Assembly (NCBI GenBank): GCA_000961595.1
Contig: LADO01000045.1
Location: forward strand, 1-64,000
Source of the DNA: Peptococcaceae bacterium BRH_c4b
GTDB lineage: Bacteria > Bacillota > Desulfotomaculia > Desulfotomaculales > Desulfocucumaceae
DNA length: 64,000 nt
Reading direction: 5' to 3'
Under the pieces are notes generated by a model. The model was not told the DNA's origin. It saw only the letters and a list, made by a program, of their open reading frames with translations, and ran no database searches. The translations under genes and the position numbers were made by a program. Below are positions 24,399-33,800 of the stretch, in pieces; the first letter of the stretch is position 1, and each line of letters starts with the position of its first letter.

Positions 24399-25820
24399 TC
24401 AGGCGTTTTTGAATACCTGCCAGTGGAGCACCTTTTCCAGATGTGCAATGGTATTGCACTCGTACATGGGAAAATGCTTTTCAAACAGCGCCACTGTGGG
24501 GTAAGCTCCCCAATCTTTTCCCGGCAGGGTATTCAGCCAGATAATTTTGCCCAGTCTCTTTTTGATGTCCTGCAGCAGGTTTGCGGCCCCGGCCGGGGAC
24601 AATGTTCTGGTATCGCTCACCACCAGCAGTATCCTGTCGGAGGATATTAAATCACTGTAATTATCAATAAAAGTACCCAGCGCAGCATGCAAATTGGTGG
24701 ATTTCCCCCACTGCTTACTGTTGTTCACAATGTCCGTCATTGTATCCGCAAAGCCGCGGCCCCTATTAAAATAAGGCGTTACCCTCTCCATGTTCTCTGA
24801 AAAAATAAAACTCTCTATACCCCTGACCGCACTACTAAGCCCGTAAATGAACTGCAACACAAACCTGGCGTAGCGGGCCATGGAAGCGGACACATCGCAA
24901 ATCAACAGCAACTCCGGGCGGAAAGGCCTGCGGGAGCGGTAACGGAGTTCCAGGGGAGTTCCGCCGTATTTAATATTTTGCCGCATAGTCCTTCTGATAT
25001 CAATTTGCTGCCTGCGGCTGCTTCTGCGAAAACGGCGGGAAAGGCCGGTGGCCAGCCTGGAGGATATCCTCTGGATTAGCGCGGTCACTTTGACCAGATC
25101 CTGATCTTCTATACTCTGCATGTCCTTGTAAAGTATATCATCCTCGGGTTTCCGGTAAAACTCAGCCTGCACCCCTTCTATGATTTCATCCAGTTCTTCC
25201 TCGCCGGTAAGCTGCGCCTCCAATTCCCGGCTGATGCCCCCCCGGGCGGACTCGGCTTTTAACATGTGGTAACGCCAGTAGTTCAGGGACGACTGCATTA
25301 CCCTGGCTATTAATTCACCAGGATTATTCACCGGATTGGCCTTCATTCTCTCCAGGATATCCTTCATTCTTTCCTGTTCTGCCCTGGGCATGCTGGAGAA
25401 AGTTTTCAACTGCTCCGGGGTAAGCTGCGTGTCTCCTTCCTGCCAGTCCCCCAGTACTTCCATGAGCTCTGACTCGGCCCGGGAAAGCTGGTCCTGCCTT
25501 TCTTCTTCCTGTTTTCTGCGCAGCTCCCGCCGTCTTTGTTTTTCTTCAGGTTCTACAAAAAACTGATCAAAGGCCAGTTCAAACACATTGCGTTCCGGTT
25601 TGGTTTTAACCAGACAGGACCTTAAGGCCGCCCTGAACTGCTCCCTGTTCACCATATCCACCCGGGTAAGAGCCTGGAAGGCGTCAATGGCCTCGGCTGA
25701 GCTGACCCGTACCCCAAGCTGCCTTAAAATACGGATAAATTTTATTAAACTATACTGAATGGTATTCCCGGCCTGACTCTCCGCCAGGGCAACCGCTTCA
25801 GCAACCTTGGAGCCGTCCAT
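24399..25820 (-). CDS. VWA domain protein, CoxE-like, partner of MoxR ATPase
   Basis: A 473-residue protein. The N-terminal half is charged and helical with a basic Q/R-rich stretch (EEKQRRRELRRKQEEERQ). The C-terminal half is a von Willebrand A domain with the metal site start LLICDVSASMARYARFVLQF and VVSDTRTLSPAGA. This is the CoxE/VWA_CoxE type that works with a MoxR AAA ATPase to insert metal or activate an enzyme. It follows the MoxR gene by 27 bases. The client enzyme is not in the window. ATG follows AAAAGGGGGG. Confidence 0.85.
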   Translation of the reverse strand: MDGSKVAEAVALAESQAGNTIQYSLIKFIRILRQLGVRVSSAEAIDAFQALTRVDMVNREQFRAALRSCLVKTKPERNVFELAFDQFFVEPEEKQRRRELRRKQEEERQDQLSRAESELMEVLGDWQEGDTQLTPEQLKTFSSMPRAEQERMKDILERMKANPVNNPGELIARVMQSSLNYWRYHMLKAESARGGISRELEAQLTGEEELDEIIEGVQAEFYRKPEDDILYKDMQSIEDQDLVKVTALIQRISSRLATGLSRRFRRSSRRQQIDIRRTMRQNIKYGGTPLELRYRSRRPFRPELLLICDVSASMARYARFVLQFIYGLSSAVRGIESFIFSENMERVTPYFNRGRGFADTMTDIVNNSKQWGKSTNLHAALGTFIDNYSDLISSDRILLVVSDTRTLSPAGAANLLQDIKKRLGKIIWLNTLPGKDWGAYPTVALFEKHFPMYECNTIAHLEKVLHWQVFKNA

Positions 25821-25847
25821 AAAATACCCCCCTTTTCAACGGCTTCC

Positions 25848-26813
25848 CTATTTGTGCTGGTGATGGCAGTGTGATCCCGCCCCGTGGGTATGCCCGCCGC
25901 AAGCGCAGCCCGCCTCGCCCGCCGCATTCACCTTTAGGGAACCCCTCCCCAATATGTTCATCAGGTTGGCCCCCTCCAATATCTGCTCACGATCATCGCG
26001 GTTCTTTACCAGCAGGTTTAACGTATCGGCCATGCTATCGGCCGTCAGCGCATCCGCGTGCAGGGCTACCAGGGCCCTGGCCCAGTCGATAGTTTCCGCT
26101 ATGGACGGCTGTTTGCGCAGATCCAGGTTGGCCCTGATGAAATTAACCGCCCCTGCTATCTCCCTGGACAGCTTCTCCCCTGCCTCGGGCACTTTAATCA
26201 GCAGTATTTTTACTTCTTTTTCAATGTCCGGATAATCAATGTAAAGATATACACACCTTCGCTTGAGCCCGTCGGAAAGCTCCCTGTCACCGTTGCTGGT
26301 GAGGACCACAATGGGAATTTGTACCGCTTCCAGAGTTCCCAGTTCCGGGATGGAAACCTGGAAATCCGACAGCAGTTCAAATAAAAAGGCCTCGAAGGGC
26401 TCATCCACCTTGTCCACCTCGTCCACCAGCAGCACCACCCTTCTGTCGGCCTGAATGGCCTTCAAAAGGGGCCGTTCCAGCAGATACTCCCTGTCAAAAA
26501 GGTCCTTCTCCAGGGCTGTCGAGTCCGCAGTATCTTTCATGATTTGAATTTTTAGCAACTGGCGCTGGTAATTCCATTCATAAAGGGCTTTGTTTTCATC
26601 AAGACCCTCATAGCACTGCAGCCTGATCAGTTCGGTATTGAATACCCGGCTTAGAACCTTGGCGATCTCGGTTTTACCTACTCCCGGAGCACCCTCCACC
26701 AGCAGTGGCTTTTTCAGGGTAAGGGCCAGATATACCGTAACGGCTATATCATCTTCGCAAATATAACCTTCCTTTTCCATAGCCTTTTTAAGTTCTGATA
26801 CACTTAAACTCAC
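25848..26813 (-). CDS. MoxR-type AAA ATPase with His/Cys-rich tail
   Basis: A 321-residue AAA ATPase of the MoxR/CoxD group. Walker A GAPGVGKTEIAK lies near residue 40, Walker B VVLLVDEVDKVDE near 130, then LTSNGDRELSDGLKRRC. The last 17 residues, CGGHTHGAGSHCHHQHK, are densely packed with His and Cys (preceded by another Cys), an evident metal-binding tail of the nickel- or copper-chaperone kind. MoxR/VWA pairs act as chaperones for metalloenzymes. GTG start after GAGGGGGG. It is first in the MoxR-VWA-methyltransferase-dnaE run. Confidence 0.88.
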   Translation of the reverse strand: MSLSVSELKKAMEKEGYICEDDIAVTVYLALTLKKPLLVEGAPGVGKTEIAKVLSRVFNTELIRLQCYEGLDENKALYEWNYQRQLLKIQIMKDTADSTALEKDLFDREYLLERPLLKAIQADRRVVLLVDEVDKVDEPFEAFLFELLSDFQVSIPELGTLEAVQIPIVVLTSNGDRELSDGLKRRCVYLYIDYPDIEKEVKILLIKVPEAGEKLSREIAGAVNFIRANLDLRKQPSIAETIDWARALVALHADALTADSMADTLNLLVKNRDDREQILEGANLMNILGRGSLKVNAAGEAGCACGGHTHGAGSHCHHQHK

Positions 26814-26965
26814 AACAGTCCCCCCTCATAAATTCTTCAATTATTTTTTAGCACCATAAACATTCCGCAAATCCCCGCATGACTGTTTCAAGGGTAGAAT
26901 TCGCCTGACCATGATGTAATCCCTTTCTGCCAGCGCCACGTAAGTTGGAGACATTCCTTCCCCTC

Positions 26966-27424
26966 TCATCTAAACCCGGGGAAATTTTGCTGCCGAAGAG
27001 CCTCATAAAGCACCAGCGCCACCGAATTGGCCAGGTTCAATGACCTGACGTTCCCAATCATGGGTATACGCAGGCAGTGTTCCGCATTTGATTTGAGTAG
27101 TACCCCGGGCAGTCCTCTGGTTTCCTTGCCGAAAACAAGGAAATCGTCAGGTCCAAAGGAAGCCTGATGGTAGCTTTTGTTTCCTTTGGTTGATATATAG
27201 TAAAATTTACTATGGGGGTAATTTTCCGCTAATTCCCCGAAACTGTCATAATAATGAATCTCCACCAAATGCCAGTAATCAAGGCCGGCCCTTTTTAAGT
27301 ATTTATCTTCCGTGGAAAACCCAAGAGGTCTCACCAGATGGAGAGCCGTACCCGTTACTGCGCAGGTGCGGGCAATATTTCCGGTATTAGCGGGTATCTC
27401 CGGCTCCACCAAAACTATATGCAT
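26966..27424 (-). CDS. trmL: tRNA (cytidine/uridine-34 2'-O)-methyltransferase TrmL
   Basis: A 152-residue SPOUT methyltransferase. It begins MHIVLVEPEIPANTGNIARTCA, then has LVFGKETRGLP and the knot segment IPMIGNVRSLNLANSVALVLYEAL. The family methylates the wobble ribose of tRNA-Leu. Length and all three SPOUT motifs agree with TrmL/CspR. Its ATG overlaps the nth stop (TAATG). A stray end of an R1 repeat (GGAGACATTCCTTCCCC, 26946-26962) lies just after its stop. Confidence 0.93.
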   Translation of the reverse strand: MHIVLVEPEIPANTGNIARTCAVTGTALHLVRPLGFSTEDKYLKRAGLDYWHLVEIHYYDSFGELAENYPHSKFYYISTKGNKSYHQASFGPDDFLVFGKETRGLPGVLLKSNAEHCLRIPMIGNVRSLNLANSVALVLYEALRQQNFPGFR

Positions 27425-28077
27425 TAATCTTCACTCCGGAATCCGTCCTGAGGCTGGCGGGACGGACATAAATTTTGCAATGCACACTCTTTGCAACGAG
27501 GCTTTCTGGCTGAACATACCCGCCGGCCATGGTAGATAATCCAGTGGTGCACATGTCCCAGTTGGTCCGGAGGGATAATAGCTAACAGATCTTTTTCTAC
27601 AGCTTCCGGAGTCTTGCCCCGGGAAAGCCCCAAACGCCGGGCCAGGCGAAAAACATGAGTATCTACCGGCATGGCCGGTTTGCCGAAAGCAACTATTAAA
27701 ACAACACTGGCGCTTTTTCTGCCTACCCCGGGCAGAGACAGAAGCTCGTCCATATCAGCCGGTATTTCTGAGCCGTATCTTTCCACCAGCATCCTGCAGG
27801 TATTGACAATGTTTTTGCTTTTATTGCGATAAAGCCCGCACTCTCTGATGTCCTGAGCCAATTCATCCGGGGTCAGGACAGCAATATCATCTGGGTTATG
27901 ATATTTTTTAAAAAGCTTTGCTGTAATTTTATTAACCTGTCTGTCGGTACACTGGGCGGAGAGCATCACCGCTATTAATAGTTCAAAATTATTACGGAAT
28001 ACCAGTTCGGTGCGGGCATCAGGGTATAGCCGGGACAATACTGCCAAGATTTTCCCGATATTGTTATGCACTACCAT
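27424..28077 (-). CDS. nth: Endonuclease III
   Basis: A 217-residue DNA glycosylase/AP lyase of base-excision repair. It has LLIAVMLSAQCTD near residue 35, the helix-hairpin-helix LPGVGRKSASVVL with the catalytic lysine, VDTHVFRLARRLGL with the catalytic aspartate, and the 4Fe-4S cluster set CSARKPRCKECALQNLC at the end. ATG at 28077 shares a base with the stop of the CoA-binding gene (TGATG) and follows GGGGAAGG. The open frame extends upstream, but that would be non-native sequence. Confidence 0.95.
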   Translation of the reverse strand: MVVHNNIGKILAVLSRLYPDARTELVFRNNFELLIAVMLSAQCTDRQVNKITAKLFKKYHNPDDIAVLTPDELAQDIRECGLYRNKSKNIVNTCRMLVERYGSEIPADMDELLSLPGVGRKSASVVLIVAFGKPAMPVDTHVFRLARRLGLSRGKTPEAVEKDLLAIIPPDQLGHVHHWIIYHGRRVCSARKPRCKECALQNLCPSRQPQDGFRSED

Positions 28078-28517
28078 CAGAGATTGCCTTCCCCACAGGT
28101 TGATGCTCCCAAAATCCTTTTGTGCTCTACCATCAGGCAAAGGTCCATAATGACAGCAATACCGTTTTCCGTAGCCCTGGCGGCGGCCCCTTCATTTACA
28201 ATACCCAGTTGCATCCAGATGCACCGGGGGTTAACAGGCAGAGCGTCTTCCACCACAGCCGGCACATCCTCGCTTTTTCTAAATATATTAACTATGTCAA
28301 TCTTTTCCGGCACCGAAGCCAGATCCGGGTAAGCCCTTTCCCCCAGCACCTCCTGTTTGAGGGATGGATTAACAGGTATAATGCGGTAGCCCTCTTTTTG
28401 CATATATTCCGCCACCCTGTAGCTGGCCCGGTGGGGTTTGGCTGACAGGCCAACTACCGCTATGGTTTTGGCTTCGGTTAATATTTTTTTTATTTTTATA
28501 TCATCGGGTTTTTTCAT
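28077..28517 (-). CDS. CoA-binding domain protein (YccU-like)
   Basis: A 146-residue Rossmann-type CoA-binding protein. It has TIAVVGLSAKPHRASYRVAEYMQ near residues 18-40, then IIPVNPSLKQEVLGE, IDIVNIFRKSEDVP and CIWMQLGIVNE. This stand-alone domain resembles the CoA-binding half of succinyl-CoA synthetase. Its role is unknown; some members respond to CoA levels. ATG follows AAAGGAGG. It heads the three-gene overlap CoA-binding, nth, trmL. The 239 bases upstream (28518-28756) contain no gene. Confidence 0.88.
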   Translation of the reverse strand: MKKPDDIKIKKILTEAKTIAVVGLSAKPHRASYRVAEYMQKEGYRIIPVNPSLKQEVLGERAYPDLASVPEKIDIVNIFRKSEDVPAVVEDALPVNPRCIWMQLGIVNEGAAARATENGIAVIMDLCLMVEHKRILGASTCGEGNL

Positions 28518-28756
28518 AAAATCCTCCTTTCAAAATCCTGATACATAAAACATTAATTACTAATGATATCATCTGTGCCGTGTGTTTTGAAGTGCGCTGC
28601 CTTCCGGCAAACCAATATGTTTGCATACTAATGCTTAAGCGGCGCTATATGCCGAAAAAATTGTTGATTATAATTAGCCCCGGGCTGGCAATAATAAAAA
28701 AAGTATTTTTTGTTCGGACTCAAGCCAAGCCGCACATCACCAAAGGAGGGCAATAA

Positions 28757-29479
28757 ATGAGCGCATTTATACCTTGGCTACTGGGAGCCTTGATAGTCAT
28801 CCTTCTTGTAGCCTTTTTTGTATGGCCCGGGCTGCACAAACAAAAGCAACAAAAGCCCGGTCCGGTGTCAAAGACTCCGGGTTTTAAACATGAAACAGCC
28901 GGTGAGCTTTGCCCGCTGGTTACGGAGCCGCCAGCCAGGGAACCGCTGCCGGAACTACCGCATGCCTACGGTATCAACCGCCTGGTGCTACTGGTACGAG
29001 ATCCCAACTGGCTATATGCCTACTGGGAAATTACCGCCACCAAGCAGGATGAATTCGAAGCGGCCCACGGTGTGGGAGCGTGGAGCAACACCCGTCCGGT
29101 GTTGCGGGTATATGACGTTACCGGCACACATTTTAACGGCCACAATGCCAACAGCTTTGTGGATATTAATTTGCCCGATTTCACCGATAACTGGCATTTC
29201 GACCTTGCCAAGCCTGACCGTTCTTTTTGTGTTGATTTGGGAAGAATGTTCCCGGATGGAAAATTTATAACCATATTACGCTCTAATGTAGTATCAACCC
29301 CCAGAGCGTCCCTTTCTAATTCCCTTGATGAAGAGTGGATGTGGATCGAAGGCCTGTACAGAACCATTCGCTATCAAATGGGCGTCAGTTCACCAGTAAT
29401 TATTGAAGATATTAATCAACGCATGGGAGCCTTGCCACTGGGCATAAGTTCTCCGGGACGCAGGGAGAATTATCATTAA
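28757..29479 (+). CDS. DUF4912 protein with N-terminal membrane anchor
   Basis: A 240-residue protein. Residues 5-25 form one hydrophobic helix (WLLGALIVILLVAFFVWPG), then a proline-rich linker, then a DUF4912 domain (INRLVLLVRDPNWLYAYWEIT ... LRVYDVTG ... WHFDLAKPDRSFCVDLG). DUF4912 genes commonly sit beside GH57 branching enzymes, as here, and may tether glucan-handling enzymes or bind polysaccharide. That role is inferred from the neighbour. ATG follows AAAGGAGGG. It is the first gene of a two-gene + strand unit. Confidence 0.85.
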   Translation: MSAFIPWLLGALIVILLVAFFVWPGLHKQKQQKPGPVSKTPGFKHETAGELCPLVTEPPAREPLPELPHAYGINRLVLLVRDPNWLYAYWEITATKQDEFEAAHGVGAWSNTRPVLRVYDVTGTHFNGHNANSFVDINLPDFTDNWHFDLAKPDRSFCVDLGRMFPDGKFITILRSNVVSTPRASLSNSLDEEWMWIEGLYRTIRYQMGVSSPVIIEDINQRMGALPLGISSPGRRENYH

Positions 29480-29573
29480 TAGCTTGAGCAGCGGACCATA
29501 ATTTTCTCAGTTAAGGGTATTTTCCTTAGTTCTTTGTTGGGGGATTAAATATATGATACGAGGAGGAAACCGG

Positions 29574-31184
29574 ATGCCCAAGGGTTACCTAGCACTGGTT
29601 TTACACGCTCATTTACCATTTGTACGCCATCCAGAAAACGAAAATTATCTGGAAGAACGATGGCTGTTCGAAGCCATAACAGAAACATATATCCCTCTGC
29701 TGGAAGTTTTCGGGCGCCTGCGGGAAGAAAACGTTCCCTTCAAGATTACCATGTCCCTTTCTCCCACCTTAATATCTATGCTGACGGATCACTTGCTGCA
29801 AGAAAGATATATCCGCTATCTGGACAAATTAATCGAACTGGCAGACAAAGAGGCCGGCAGGACTTATGAAACGCCGTTCCACAAAACGGCATTAATGTAT
29901 CAGGACAATTTCCGGCGGGCCAGGAATATCTTTTGTAATGTTTACAGTAAAAATATTGTCAGTGCCTTCAGGGAGTTTCAGGATGCCGGCATGGTTAATG
30001 TGCTAACCTGCGCGGCCACCCATGGTTACCTGCCGCTGATGATGGTAAGACCGGAAGCGGTAAAAGCCCAGATAGGCATAGCGGTAGATCTGCATACCCG
30101 CCATCTGGGACGTCCGCCGGAAGGAATCTGGCTGCCGGAATGTGCTTACGCGCCAGGCATTGACGAAATATTAAAGGATTTCGGCATTAAGTATTTCTTT
30201 ACCGATACCCACGGGGTTCTATTTGCCTCACACAGGCCTAAATTTGGTATTTTTGCTCCCATTTACTGCCCCTCCGGAGTCGCAGCCTTCGGCAGGGATA
30301 TGGAGTCTTCCAAACAGGTATGGAGTTCCAGCGAGGGCTACCCCGGTGACTTTGACTACAGGGAGTTTTACCGGGACGTAGGTTTTGATCTCGATTATGA
30401 ATACATAAAACCATATATTCATCCGGACGGGATCCGCCTTCATACGGGCATAAAATATTACCGTATCACCGGAAAAAGCAATTACAAAGAACCCTACGAT
30501 CCTGAACGGGCCAGGGAAAGGATCGCGGTGCACGCCGGCAATTTTATGTTCAATAGGATCATACAAATTGAATATCTGGCCCGTTATATGGACCGGCCAC
30601 CACTGGTGGTATCGCCCTATGATGCTGAGCTTTTTGGCCACTGGTGGTTCGAGGGCCCGCTTTGGCTGGAATTACTGTTTAAAAAAATGCACTTTGATCA
30701 GCATACCGTCGAACTGATCACACCTGGCGAATATCTGCTCCGCCACCCGTGCAACCAGGTGGCCAGACCCTGCGCCTCCAGTTGGGGCAGCAAAGGTTAT
30801 AACGAAGTCTGGTTGTGCCGGGAAAATGACTGGATTTACCGCCATCTCCATATCGCCGCCGACCGCATGGTGGAACTGGCGGAAAGGTTCCCGGTGACCG
30901 GCGGTATTCTGAAAAGGGCCTTAAACCAGGCAGCCAGGGAGCTGTTGCTGGCCCAAAGCAGTGACTGGGCCTTTATCATCAGCACTGGGACAATGGTGGA
31001 ATACGCCATAAGGAGAACCAAAATTCATTTGGACAACTTTTTACGCCTCCACCGGGAAATAACAGGAAACTGTATTGACCGCGCATGGCTTGGGAGCCTG
31101 GAACAGAGCAACAACATTTTCCCGGATATTAACTATCTTTATTACCGAAGCATGCAACCGGCATTATATTCTTCAGCCCGGTAA
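29574..31184 (+). CDS. GH57 1,4-alpha-glucan branching enzyme
   Basis: A 536-residue glycoside hydrolase family 57/DUF1957 enzyme. It begins GYLALVLHAHLPFVRHPE. The nucleophile is Glu189 in GIWLPECAYAPG and the acid/base candidate Asp350 is in SPYDAELFGHWWFEGP, positions close to those of the characterised Thermococcus branching enzyme. It forms alpha-1,6 branches in glycogen-like glucan. ATG at 29574 follows GAGGAGG; an in-frame upstream ATG has no such site. It works with the GT4 synthase, nucleotidyltransferase and starch-binding proteins encoded on the opposite strand. Confidence 0.92.
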   Translation: MPKGYLALVLHAHLPFVRHPENENYLEERWLFEAITETYIPLLEVFGRLREENVPFKITMSLSPTLISMLTDHLLQERYIRYLDKLIELADKEAGRTYETPFHKTALMYQDNFRRARNIFCNVYSKNIVSAFREFQDAGMVNVLTCAATHGYLPLMMVRPEAVKAQIGIAVDLHTRHLGRPPEGIWLPECAYAPGIDEILKDFGIKYFFTDTHGVLFASHRPKFGIFAPIYCPSGVAAFGRDMESSKQVWSSSEGYPGDFDYREFYRDVGFDLDYEYIKPYIHPDGIRLHTGIKYYRITGKSNYKEPYDPERARERIAVHAGNFMFNRIIQIEYLARYMDRPPLVVSPYDAELFGHWWFEGPLWLELLFKKMHFDQHTVELITPGEYLLRHPCNQVARPCASSWGSKGYNEVWLCRENDWIYRHLHIAADRMVELAERFPVTGGILKRALNQAARELLLAQSSDWAFIISTGTMVEYAIRRTKIHLDNFLRLHREITGNCIDRAWLGSLEQSNNIFPDINYLYYRSMQPALYSSAR

Positions 31185-31190
31185 GATGAA

Positions 31191-31246
31191 AGGGGACACA
31201 CCTCTTTTTGGAGCCTGACTCTAGAGTCGGAGGAATGTCCCCAAAT
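31191..31246. repeat. R1 repeat, short form with unusual centre
   Basis: GGGGACACACCTC at the left and GAGGAATGTCCCC at the right enclose a palindromic centre (GACTCTAGAGTC). It directly follows the GH57 stop. Confidence 0.75.
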
Positions 31247-31250
31247 TCAA

Positions 31251-31283
31251 AAAGGCTCCCGCCCGGTCAGGGCGGGAGCCTTT
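31251..31283. terminator. Strong bidirectional terminator
   Basis: AAAGGCTCCCGCCC pairs perfectly with GGGCGGGAGCCTTT around GGTCA. It separates the convergent GH57 and nucleotidyltransferase genes and has A/T flanks on both sides. Confidence 0.85.
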
Positions 31284-31287
31284 ACTG

Positions 31288-33762
31288 CTACCCATTGATT
31301 ATACTGTTAATCCTGTCGGCGTAAAATTCTGTTAGAGACTCGGCTATTTCCATTGAAGCCCCCTCACTGAACACCCGACAAACCGGTTCTTCCGGGTCCG
31401 GCAAGACCAGCGCCCAGCCCTGGGAATGAAATACCTTTACCCCATCCAGAAGTTCCATCCTTTCCGCCGGAGGTTCCTCAATGAGCCTGCGAATTACAGT
31501 TCCTTTAACCTCCCAGGGAACGGATACCTCTTTCCTGTGCATAAAAAATTCTGGTATTTCATCCACCAGTTGCCCTATAGTCAGCATGTTACCTGTAGCA
31601 AATTCCATGATGCTGAATAGCGCCCCCAGAGCATCAAAATTTAATATAAATTGTGAAATCCCTTTTTGTTCCCCGGCTTCCTCCTCACCCAGCACCTTTT
31701 CCGAAAAATCCTGAATTGATGTTTTTGTGCGTACCACCTTTCCCTGATAGCGCCGGGCCAGTTCGTCTATTGTTCCCGAAGCCGTTACAGGCACAACAAC
31801 CGTCCCACCCCGGGATTTAAGCACCACCAGAGCTGAAAGAGCAGTAAGCAAGTCATCGCTGATTACCCGGCCCTGATCATCAACCAGTACCAGACCATCC
31901 CCGTTGGGTTCAATTATAACGCCGGCAAAAGCAGACCTGCGCGCAACCTCCGCCGCCAAACGCGGCAGCATATCCCGGTATTCCTGCCATGTCCGGACGG
32001 TACTTGAAAAAAGTGTTTCACAAATATTTATAAGTTCAATGTTGAACCCTGCCGCAAGTGGTTCAATAAAACTACCCATATTGTTCCGGTCGTAGGCAGC
32101 CACCAGGGTAATCCCGCCAGAGCTTATGGCCCCTCCCCCTATGGTCCCGGCAAGCGCTGATAAATAGTTTTCCTGCGCCTGCCCGGCCGCCTGCACCGGC
32201 GCCACCCTGGACAAATCAGCCCTGTTAAAATCTTCACGCAGCAGGGCGTTTTCTACCTTGCGTTCGGTGCCCCGGGAAATATTGGCTCCTTTTTGATCTA
32301 CGAAGACCAGTGTTACGGAGTCCTTTCTACGGGAAGACGTCTTAACGTGTATACCGCCGTTCAGTTGCATGGACCGCACAGTATAACGGTTCAGCGGCGT
32401 GATTCCGCACCCCAGGTCGAACACCCGGCCCCCCGCCGACTGAATGCCGGAGGTTACCGCGGCTTTAATCATGCCCGCTGCCGGACAACTGTCACAGCTT
32501 ACTGCCAGACCGCTCCCCGAACCGGTGACGGAAGCAAAGGCGGCTGCCACACGTAGGGTAAATTCCGGAGTCATTTCTACATTTACCAGGCCGGTTACAC
32601 CCTCTATGCCAAAAATTTTTCTGGGATACCTGGTGCCCCATACCATGCTGCTCTGTACCACAGTACCGCTTTCAATCACCTTTTGCGGCCACAACTTTAC
32701 ATCGGGCTTAACCAGACTATCCTCCCTGACCACCGTATCGCTGCCCAGCACAGCTCCTTCATAAACCCCGGAATTTTTTTGCACCTGAACCCTGCTGCAT
32801 AGCACGGACCCTCGCAGGGCCGCCCCTGTGCCGACAAACACCCCACCCCAAAGCACGCTTCTTTTGATGGAAGCCCGTTCCCGTATAATGCACCCGTCAC
32901 CTAGAACGGTATACTGCCCCAGCGCCACATCAGCACCAATGGAACAGCGGTTTCCGATTAATACCGGGCCGTTAATTTGGACATTTTCATCGATCACAAC
33001 GTCCCGGCCAACCCATATCCCGGGGGATTTTTCCACGGCGGAAATATGCACCTTCACCTTGCCAGCCAGCACGTCCTGGTGGGCCTGAATATATGCCCTC
33101 AGGTCACCTATATCGCACCAGTACCCCTCCAGCACCACTCCGAAGAGAGGCTTTTTTTCCTTTAAAAGCAGTGGAAACAAATCCTGACTGAAATCGAATT
33201 TTCGCCCCGGCTCAAAATAGTCCAGCACCTCCGGCTCAAGAATATAAATACCGGTGTTTACCGTATCGCTGAATACCTCACCCCAGCCGGGCTTTTCCAG
33301 AAATTTTACAATTCTGTTGTCACGGTCAGTTATTACCACACCGTATTCCAGCGGGCTTTCCACCCGGGTAAGCACCAGCGTTGCCAGCGCTCCCTTCCGG
33401 CGGTGAAAATCTATAGCCCGGCTAATGTCAAAATCCGTTAAACAGTCACCGGAAATCACCACAAAGGTTTCGTCCAGGAAACTCCTGGCATTCTGCACGC
33501 TACCCGCAGTACCCAGAGGAGTGTTTTCAACGTAATAACGCATTTGCACTCCATAATCGGCGCCTGTACCAAAGTAGTCCCTGATGTGGCCGGGAAGGTA
33601 TTGCAGGGTTACCCCGATCTCGTCCATGTCATGTGCTTTTAGCAAGTTAACGATATGTTCCATCATAGGTTTATTGACAACCGGCATCATGGGTTTGGGG
33701 CGCCCGCAAGTCATGGGACGCAGGCGGGTTCCTTCCCCTCCGGCCATAATTATAGCTTTCAT
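31288..33762 (-). CDS. Sugar-1-phosphate nucleotidyltransferase fused to a degenerate phosphohexomutase
   Basis: An 824-residue fusion. Residues 1-230 are a nucleotidyltransferase (MKAIIMAGGEGTRLRPMTCG ... VISGDCLTDFD). A left-handed beta-helix of hexapeptide repeats follows (about 250-370), then a phosphomannomutase/phosphoglucomutase-like region to the end. In that region the catalytic serine motif TASHNP is absent (GGIHVKTSSRRKDS stands there), and the DGDxDR metal loop reads EPNGDGLVLVD, so mutase activity is probably lost and the domain may be regulatory. It would supply NDP-glucose or NDP-mannose to the glucan cluster. ATG follows AAGGAGAGG. Confidence 0.87.
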   Translation of the reverse strand: MKAIIMAGGEGTRLRPMTCGRPKPMMPVVNKPMMEHIVNLLKAHDMDEIGVTLQYLPGHIRDYFGTGADYGVQMRYYVENTPLGTAGSVQNARSFLDETFVVISGDCLTDFDISRAIDFHRRKGALATLVLTRVESPLEYGVVITDRDNRIVKFLEKPGWGEVFSDTVNTGIYILEPEVLDYFEPGRKFDFSQDLFPLLLKEKKPLFGVVLEGYWCDIGDLRAYIQAHQDVLAGKVKVHISAVEKSPGIWVGRDVVIDENVQINGPVLIGNRCSIGADVALGQYTVLGDGCIIRERASIKRSVLWGGVFVGTGAALRGSVLCSRVQVQKNSGVYEGAVLGSDTVVREDSLVKPDVKLWPQKVIESGTVVQSSMVWGTRYPRKIFGIEGVTGLVNVEMTPEFTLRVAAAFASVTGSGSGLAVSCDSCPAAGMIKAAVTSGIQSAGGRVFDLGCGITPLNRYTVRSMQLNGGIHVKTSSRRKDSVTLVFVDQKGANISRGTERKVENALLREDFNRADLSRVAPVQAAGQAQENYLSALAGTIGGGAISSGGITLVAAYDRNNMGSFIEPLAAGFNIELINICETLFSSTVRTWQEYRDMLPRLAAEVARRSAFAGVIIEPNGDGLVLVDDQGRVISDDLLTALSALVVLKSRGGTVVVPVTASGTIDELARRYQGKVVRTKTSIQDFSEKVLGEEEAGEQKGISQFILNFDALGALFSIMEFATGNMLTIGQLVDEIPEFFMHRKEVSVPWEVKGTVIRRLIEEPPAERMELLDGVKVFHSQGWALVLPDPEEPVCRVFSEGASMEIAESLTEFYADRINSIING

Positions 33763-33800
33763 TTTACCTCTCCTTGTTATTGGTGTTTTGATATTAGTCT

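Noticed and set aside
31191-31246. R1 hairpin after GH57 as the gene's own terminator
   Set aside because: A much better terminator follows at 31251-31283, and the same hairpin occurs elsewhere unrelated to gene ends.
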